Assembly: GCA_016932235.1 (NCBI GenBank)
Contig: JAFGDF010000073.1
Coordinates: 1-8,822, forward strand
DNA: 8,822 nucleotides
DNA from: Deltaproteobacteria bacterium
GTDB taxonomy: Bacteria > Desulfobacterota > DSM-4660 > Desulfatiglandales > HGW-15
Direction: 5' to 3'
In this document: positions 5,467 through 8,822 of the stretch, piece after piece
Position numbering within the stretch: the stretch's first letter is position 1
Layout: each line of letters starts with the position of its first letter
Made by a program: the position numbers and the translations under genes
Notes under the pieces: model-generated
Database searches by the model: none
Seen by the model: only the letters and a program-made list of their open reading frames with translations
Told to the model about the DNA's origin: nothing

Positions 5467-6627
5467 TCAGGTCTTTATCAATTCTTCAAGAATAAATTCA
5501 TTCCAGTTTAATATTGTTGCTCCATTTTCTAACCGCCTTTGATTCTGTTTTTCTCCCAAAACATAAACCGAAACGTCAGGATTATCACTAATAAAACTGT
5601 TCAAGCTGGTTAAGCTCTCTTTTGCGATGTTTTGAGATGACTTGATCTCCAGTGCGTATTTGATTCTGTTGCCTTGGCATATAAGCAGATCAACTTCAGC
5701 GCCATGGTTTGTCCGCCAGTAATATAACTGGTAGTCAAGCCTTTTATAATGGATAAAAGCCATGATCTGGCAGACAACAAACTGCTCGAAACGTCTCCCA
5801 AATACATGTGGATTCAAAGAATCCGACAAGGTATGAGCAAGTGAATTTGTTACCCCTGTATCAAAAAAATAGTACCGCGGATGGGAAACGAGTCTCTTTC
5901 TTTCGCTTCTTACCCAGGCTGGAAGTTTATAGGACAAAAAAGTATCTTCAAGGATCTGATAATATTGTTGAACGGTCTTAACCGACACGGAACATTCTCG
6001 GGCAATATTATTGTAGTTAACTGTTTCTCCGTCATTCGCGGCAGCTATATCCAGAAACTGGGCGAATGGTCCGATATTTCGAACCAAGCCCTCCGCGGCT
6101 ATCTCTTCTTTCAAATAAGTATCCGCATAAGATCTTAAGAATTCATTCGGATCTTCTTTAGCAGATTCCCATAAGACCGGAAGCGTGCCGATTCTCATAG
6201 CCTTCTCTAAGTTAAAATTATCTCCCAGTTCCGGAAAAATTAATGGAAAAAGATGATATGTGTATGCCCTGCCGGCGAGTAAGTTGGCGCTTCCTCTCTT
6301 CAATTTCCGGGCGCTTGAACCGGTCAGAATAAACCTGATTCCCTTTGATTCAATGAGTTCATGCACCTCATCCAAAAGTTCCGGTATTTTCTGGATTTCA
6401 TCAATAACACATAATGGATCATTATGCTTTTCAAGGTGTGCCAGGATCTCCTCCCGCACTCTACCGGGGTTCTTGGCATAATTCAGGAAGTTTCTTTGGG
6501 GCAAAAGGTCTATATAAAGGTCTTTTTCTCCAAGCAACTTTTTTACGTAAGTGCTTTTCCCTGTCTGCCGGGGCCCAAAGAGGAAACAACTTTTTGATTC
6601 TGGAATATTTATGGTCCTGATGAACAT
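5467..6627 (-). CDS. AAA ATPase with DUF4143 C-terminus
   Basis: A 386-residue protein of the AAA_14/DUF4143 type, a widespread accessory family with no settled function that often lies among toxin-antitoxin and defence genes. The N-terminal P-loop domain has Walker A GPRQTGKST (18-26), Walker B CVIDEIQ (73-79), the sensor strand ILTGSSARKL (100-109) and AGRAYTYHLFPL (118-129). A winged-helix-like section around 200-228 (NNIARECSVSVKTVQQYY) follows. The C-terminal domain has FDTG (255-258), FGRRFEQFV (276-284), then YWRTNHGAEVDLLI (303-316) and ALEIKSS (325-331). The Glu-Val-Asp and Glu-Ile-Lys placement resembles a PD-(D/E)XK nuclease core. Length is normal and all motifs are intact. The start at ATG 6627 fits the family N-terminus, with GGAG unusually close (2 bases). 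It is monocistronic by the terminator at 5396-5429. Confidence 0.92.
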   Translation of the reverse strand: MFIRTINIPESKSCFLFGPRQTGKSTYVKKLLGEKDLYIDLLPQRNFLNYAKNPGRVREEILAHLEKHNDPLCVIDEIQKIPELLDEVHELIESKGIRFILTGSSARKLKRGSANLLAGRAYTYHLFPLIFPELGDNFNLEKAMRIGTLPVLWESAKEDPNEFLRSYADTYLKEEIAAEGLVRNIGPFAQFLDIAAANDGETVNYNNIARECSVSVKTVQQYYQILEDTFLSYKLPAWVRSERKRLVSHPRYYFFDTGVTNSLAHTLSDSLNPHVFGRRFEQFVVCQIMAFIHYKRLDYQLYYWRTNHGAEVDLLICQGNRIKYALEIKSSQNIAKESLTSLNSFISDNPDVSVYVLGEKQNQRRLENGATILNWNEFILEELIKT

Positions 6628-6742
6628 GGCTCCAATAATGTACGGTATTTTTGGAGTTATGTCAACAAAAATCCAACTGTTATTTGATAGAGCCGATACT
6701 TATCAGAGTAAAAGGATGTGGGCCTTCTATAAAACCTTCACA

Positions 6743-6769
6743 TGTCTGCGTGCCCCGCACAGGCAGGCA
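6743..6769. repeat. Interspersed GC-rich repeat, copy 2
   Basis: Starts tgtctgcgtgc (6743-6753) and ends cgcacaggcaggca (6756-6769). The last 14 bases are identical to 107-120, and the first 11 differ at one position from 91-101; only the middle has diverged. As at the left end of the window, a tgtcattc-type palindrome lies nearby. Confidence 0.5.
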
Positions 6770-6860
6770 GAGTGTGGCCGAATAAAGCGAACGCAAAAAA
6801 TCCGTATTGAAAGAAGACGGGACTTTTTCATCCATAAACGGCACCAAAGGCCGTCTGTTT

Positions 6861-6892
6861 TGTCATTCTGCGGTCAAAGCCGCAGAATGACA
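6861..6892. repeat. Strong palindrome tgtcattctgcgg
   Basis: A perfect 13-bp inverted repeat: tgtcattctgcgg (6861-6873) and ccgcagaatgaca (6880-6892) around a 6-base loop. It is the cleanest member of the tgtcattc/gaatgaca family in the window and would form a very stable hairpin in either transcript. It has no adjacent T-run, so it is unlikely to be a simple intrinsic terminator. Confidence 0.75.
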
Positions 6893-6947
6893 TCATATCA
6901 TATTCCACGATGCTGCCTCCTTTGTCGTTCCGCGGATTGAGTCCCTG

Positions 6948-6965
6948 TCATCCCGCGACCGGGAT
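6948..6965. repeat. Short palindrome gtcatcccg/cgggat
   Basis: The arms atcccg (6950-6955) and cgggat (6960-6965) enclose a 4-base loop, preceded by tgtc. It lies about 24 bases beyond the stop of the GT-C gene and may be a diverged copy of the tgtcattc family. No T-run follows on the minus strand. Confidence 0.4.
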
Positions 6966-6988
6966 CGCAGGATCCATAAGATTTGGAA

Positions 6989-8653
6989 TTAATTATCTCT
7001 TAACGCATTCACTCCGAATCCGTTTTCATAGAAAATAACTCTCGAATACTCCTGGAAAAATTTCCTAGTCAATGCCTGTTTTTCCTGCGTAAAATTATCC
7101 ATCATCCATCTTTCAAAAAGGGGATAATAGACCAGCAAATGACTTATTTCCCGCGCCTTCATGCCCCGGGAAATATCCTCCGGTCTTTTTGCCGCCCTGA
7201 TCAGATTCTCAATCAGTAACATGTCATAGATATATTCCCTGTCACAGTAGTAACCCCTGTTTCCGATAAACATAAAAAAGACCTTTGCGCGGGCATCAAG
7301 ATTTTCATTGATATATTGCATGGCAGGGTATTCAGGGCGATAATGTGCTATGTATTCATCACGGCTCACCTCCCCTTTAAGATAAGGAACAGGTTTCACA
7401 TACTCAAATAATTCTATTAAGTACCTGGTATTTAAAATTATCATTAGGAAAACAGCCATCGTGACCAGGACATTTCCGGTCCGTCGGGCGATAAAAGCTT
7501 TCCAATCATTTATCCGGCTGAAGAGATTGTGCAGGCCGAAAACGGAAAGGATCACGAGAGGAGGGATAACAGGGGCTATGTAACGGACCCTGAGAACAGC
7601 GCTGAAAAAGGAAACACAGAAGAACAGGACCGCGAACCATAATAGAAACTTCTTCTCCAGCGTGACATGATGATCCATGCTTCGCCCTGTTTTAAGGAAT
7701 GCGAAAAAGGGAAGAAACAGGAGAAAAGGATTAAGCCTCCCGTCAAAATATTGCGGGTCACCATCTTTACCCTGAAAGAAAATACGCAAGGGCAGGAGCG
7801 CGATCTCCCATCCCTTTTCACCATAGACCATACTCCTGTATGTGAAAAAGCCCCGGTTCATCTTCACCTTTTCAGCCTGAAAATCCGTATTTTTTAGCGG
7901 ATTTTCAGGAGGATTAAATAACTTATCATTAAGTGGATATATAGGATTTCCTTTCCAGGCATAGTTCCGTATCATCCAGGGAGAAAAAACAACCATGGAT
8001 ATTATTAAAAATATCAGGGCATAGCCCGCGGGCTTGAAAAACCCATTCTTTCCACCGGATCTCACACTGATCACGGGAATAAAGAGGGTCAATAAGAAAC
8101 AGGTAGCCAGCCCGTTGTATTTTGTCCCGAGGCTCAGGCCGCACATGATACCTGCCAGGATAAGGTATTTTGCCCTGAACTCCTTTCTGGTCCACTCAAA
8201 AATGTAATAGATAGACGCAAATGAGAAGAATATCTCACCAAGATCCACATAGACCGTGGTAGAGAGTTTGAGTATCACGGGTGTGGAAAGGAAGATTAAA
8301 GCCCCCAGCAAGCCGTACAGTTTATAGGTTCTCGTCCTGAGATAGAGGAATATAAACCATGCCGTCAAAAGCCCGAAAACAAAATGCATGAATTTAGGGA
8401 GTATGTCGTTGCCGAAATAGAGGGGAATCATATATAAGAGATGAAGATTCATGGGATAATAGGAAAAGGGCATGAACGGGATCTCATATATCCCCCCATG
8501 TTTCAGATATAGTTTCGGAACCGCAAGATGATGGACAAGGGCGTCCCTGCTGACAGGCGGGACAAGAGAGAGGATAATAATGGAGATAATCAGTATGCCC
8601 GTGCATAAGAGCAGCGCGCTCTTTAGATAAGATATATAATTTTGCCTTATCAT
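6989..8653 (-). CDS. GT-C membrane glycosyltransferase (GT39/ArnT-like)
   Basis: A polytopic inner-membrane protein of 554 residues from this start. It resembles the GT39/PMT_2 group, which transfers a sugar from a polyprenyl-phosphate carrier on the periplasmic face. After the first helix comes SRDALVHHLAVPKLYLKHG (about 35-53), matching the first-loop acidic pattern of the family; Asp37 is the probable catalytic or metal-site acid. STTVYVDLGE (about 131-140) holds a second acidic pair. GLSLGTKYNGL (172-182) and SPWMIRNYAWKGNPIYPLND (224-243) are typical. About ten hydrophobic helices run to residue 410, followed by a soluble C-terminal domain. ATG 8653 is preferred: a TTG start at 8698 would add 15 residues encoded by a palindromic repeat. 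Ribosome binding is weak. Acceptor and sugar are unknown; the GT2 gene product could supply the donor. Confidence 0.88.
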   Translation of the reverse strand: MIRQNYISYLKSALLLCTGILIISIIILSLVPPVSRDALVHHLAVPKLYLKHGGIYEIPFMPFSYYPMNLHLLYMIPLYFGNDILPKFMHFVFGLLTAWFIFLYLRTRTYKLYGLLGALIFLSTPVILKLSTTVYVDLGEIFFSFASIYYIFEWTRKEFRAKYLILAGIMCGLSLGTKYNGLATCFLLTLFIPVISVRSGGKNGFFKPAGYALIFLIISMVVFSPWMIRNYAWKGNPIYPLNDKLFNPPENPLKNTDFQAEKVKMNRGFFTYRSMVYGEKGWEIALLPLRIFFQGKDGDPQYFDGRLNPFLLFLPFFAFLKTGRSMDHHVTLEKKFLLWFAVLFFCVSFFSAVLRVRYIAPVIPPLVILSVFGLHNLFSRINDWKAFIARRTGNVLVTMAVFLMIILNTRYLIELFEYVKPVPYLKGEVSRDEYIAHYRPEYPAMQYINENLDARAKVFFMFIGNRGYYCDREYIYDMLLIENLIRAAKRPEDISRGMKAREISHLLVYYPLFERWMMDNFTQEKQALTRKFFQEYSRVIFYENGFGVNALRDN

Positions 8654-8666
8654 TTCGTTCAACTGA

Positions 8667-8684
8667 CATCGGCTAAAGCCGATG
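8667..8684. repeat. Palindrome catcggct/agccgatg ahead of the GT-C gene
   Basis: The arms catcggc (8667-8673) and gccgatg (8678-8684) enclose a 4-base loop; one more pair is possible inside. It lies 13 bases upstream of the GT-C ATG on the minus strand and would form a hairpin in the leader. It is translated only if the TTG at 8698 is used, which argues against that start. Confidence 0.6.
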
Positions 8685-8727
8685 GCTTGGGCGGCCAAGG
8701 ATTTAGATGGTCAAAGCTTATATCAGA

Positions 8728-8822
8728 TTATAGCGCAACTTGCTCAATATCTTCAAAAGCGCTTTCATCGATCTGGCTGATCTCCCAATTATTTTGTAAA
8801 TTTAACCAAAATTGATGACTAC
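8728..8822 (-). CDS. higA: HigA-type antitoxin, C-terminal end (partial)
   Basis: This is the last 30 codons of a gene running in from the right edge, ending in TAA at 8728-8730. The visible protein starts SHQFWLNLQNNWEIS and ends EDIEQVAL. FWLNLQNNW closely matches the conserved FWLNLQ.YD segment after the helix-turn-helix domain in HigA/VapI antitoxins of the XRE family. Such proteins bind the toxin HigB, an mRNA interferase, and repress their own operon. The helix-turn-helix and the toxin gene, normally upstream, lie outside the window. It ends 74 bases before the GT-C start on the same strand with no terminator visible. The short fragment and motif-only evidence limit confidence. Confidence 0.7.
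   Translation of the reverse strand, partial: SHQFWLNLQNNWEISQIDESAFEDIEQVAL

Larger units (their letters stand above)
6628..6988. other. Repeat-rich intergenic gap (361 bases)
   Basis: No gene is supported here on either strand. It holds the second copy of the tgtctgc...caggcaggca repeat, a strong tgtcattctgcgg palindrome and a smaller one near the end of the GT-C gene. The section at 6628-6735, upstream of the ATPase gene, is AT-rich and is the likely promoter region for it, but I see no convincing -35/-10 pair. The palindromic part resembles the left end of the window (90-300). Confidence 0.6.

Noticed and set aside
5351..5542. 63-residue plus-strand frame
   Set aside because: It is made of the G-rich repeats plus antisense of the ATPase C-terminus, so it is a translated repeat and not a gene.
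6551..6940. 129-residue plus-strand frame
   Set aside because: It overlaps the start of the ATPase gene on the other strand and then runs through the intergenic repeats; no recognisable domain.

Overview
The window reads as a chromosomal accessory region of a Gram-negative bacterium, most likely Desulfobacterota (formerly Deltaproteobacteria) or a close relative. The best clue is the pilin at 3981-4355, whose N-terminal half closely resembles Geobacter-type PilA from memory. Intergenic DNA rich in short palindromic repeats fits the same kind of genome. This assignment is inference; no rRNA or other marker gene is present. Every gene I can support lies on the minus strand, so transcription runs from high to low coordinates.

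Layout in order of transcription. At the right edge is the C-terminal end of a HigA-type antitoxin (8728-8822, cut by the window). Next is a large GT-C membrane glycosyltransferase (6989-8653), then a 361-base repeat-rich gap. An AAA ATPase with a DUF4143 C-terminus follows (5467-6627) and ends in a G-rich repeat cluster that contains a good terminator. Then comes an AbiEii-like nucleotidyltransferase (4632-5222) with a 64-residue CxCxxC protein one base downstream (4436-4630). A lone type IV pilin (3981-4355) is bracketed by related palindromes. An MNT nucleotidyltransferase / HepT HEPN toxin pair (3422-3838, 2964-3422) is followed by an 86-residue protein (2667-2927). Finally there is a polyprenyl-phosphate-type GT2 glycosyltransferase (1799-2665) and a GT4 glycosyltransferase (383-1576).

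The window therefore interleaves two themes. One is surface glycan synthesis. A GT2 enzyme of the dolichyl/undecaprenyl-phosphate class could charge a lipid carrier, a GT-C enzyme typically uses such carriers as donor, and the GT4 enzyme would add sugars from nucleotide donors on the cytoplasmic side. The other is a dense set of toxin-antitoxin or defence-like modules: HigA, AAA/DUF4143, AbiEii-like plus small protein, and MNT/HepT plus small protein. The modules are visibly more AT-rich (sampled lines about 32-40% GC) than the glycosyltransferases (sampled lines about 57-63%), which suggests they were inserted into a glycan locus.

The leads most worth following are the AbiEii-like/CxCxxC pair, the MNT/HepT/86-residue trio with its 18-bp inverted repeat over a perfect TATAAT, and a degenerate palindrome family sharing a GGAG-x-CTGTCGG core that flanks the pilin and recurs downstream of the ATPase. 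No CRISPR array, tRNA, rRNA, transposase or integrase was seen.
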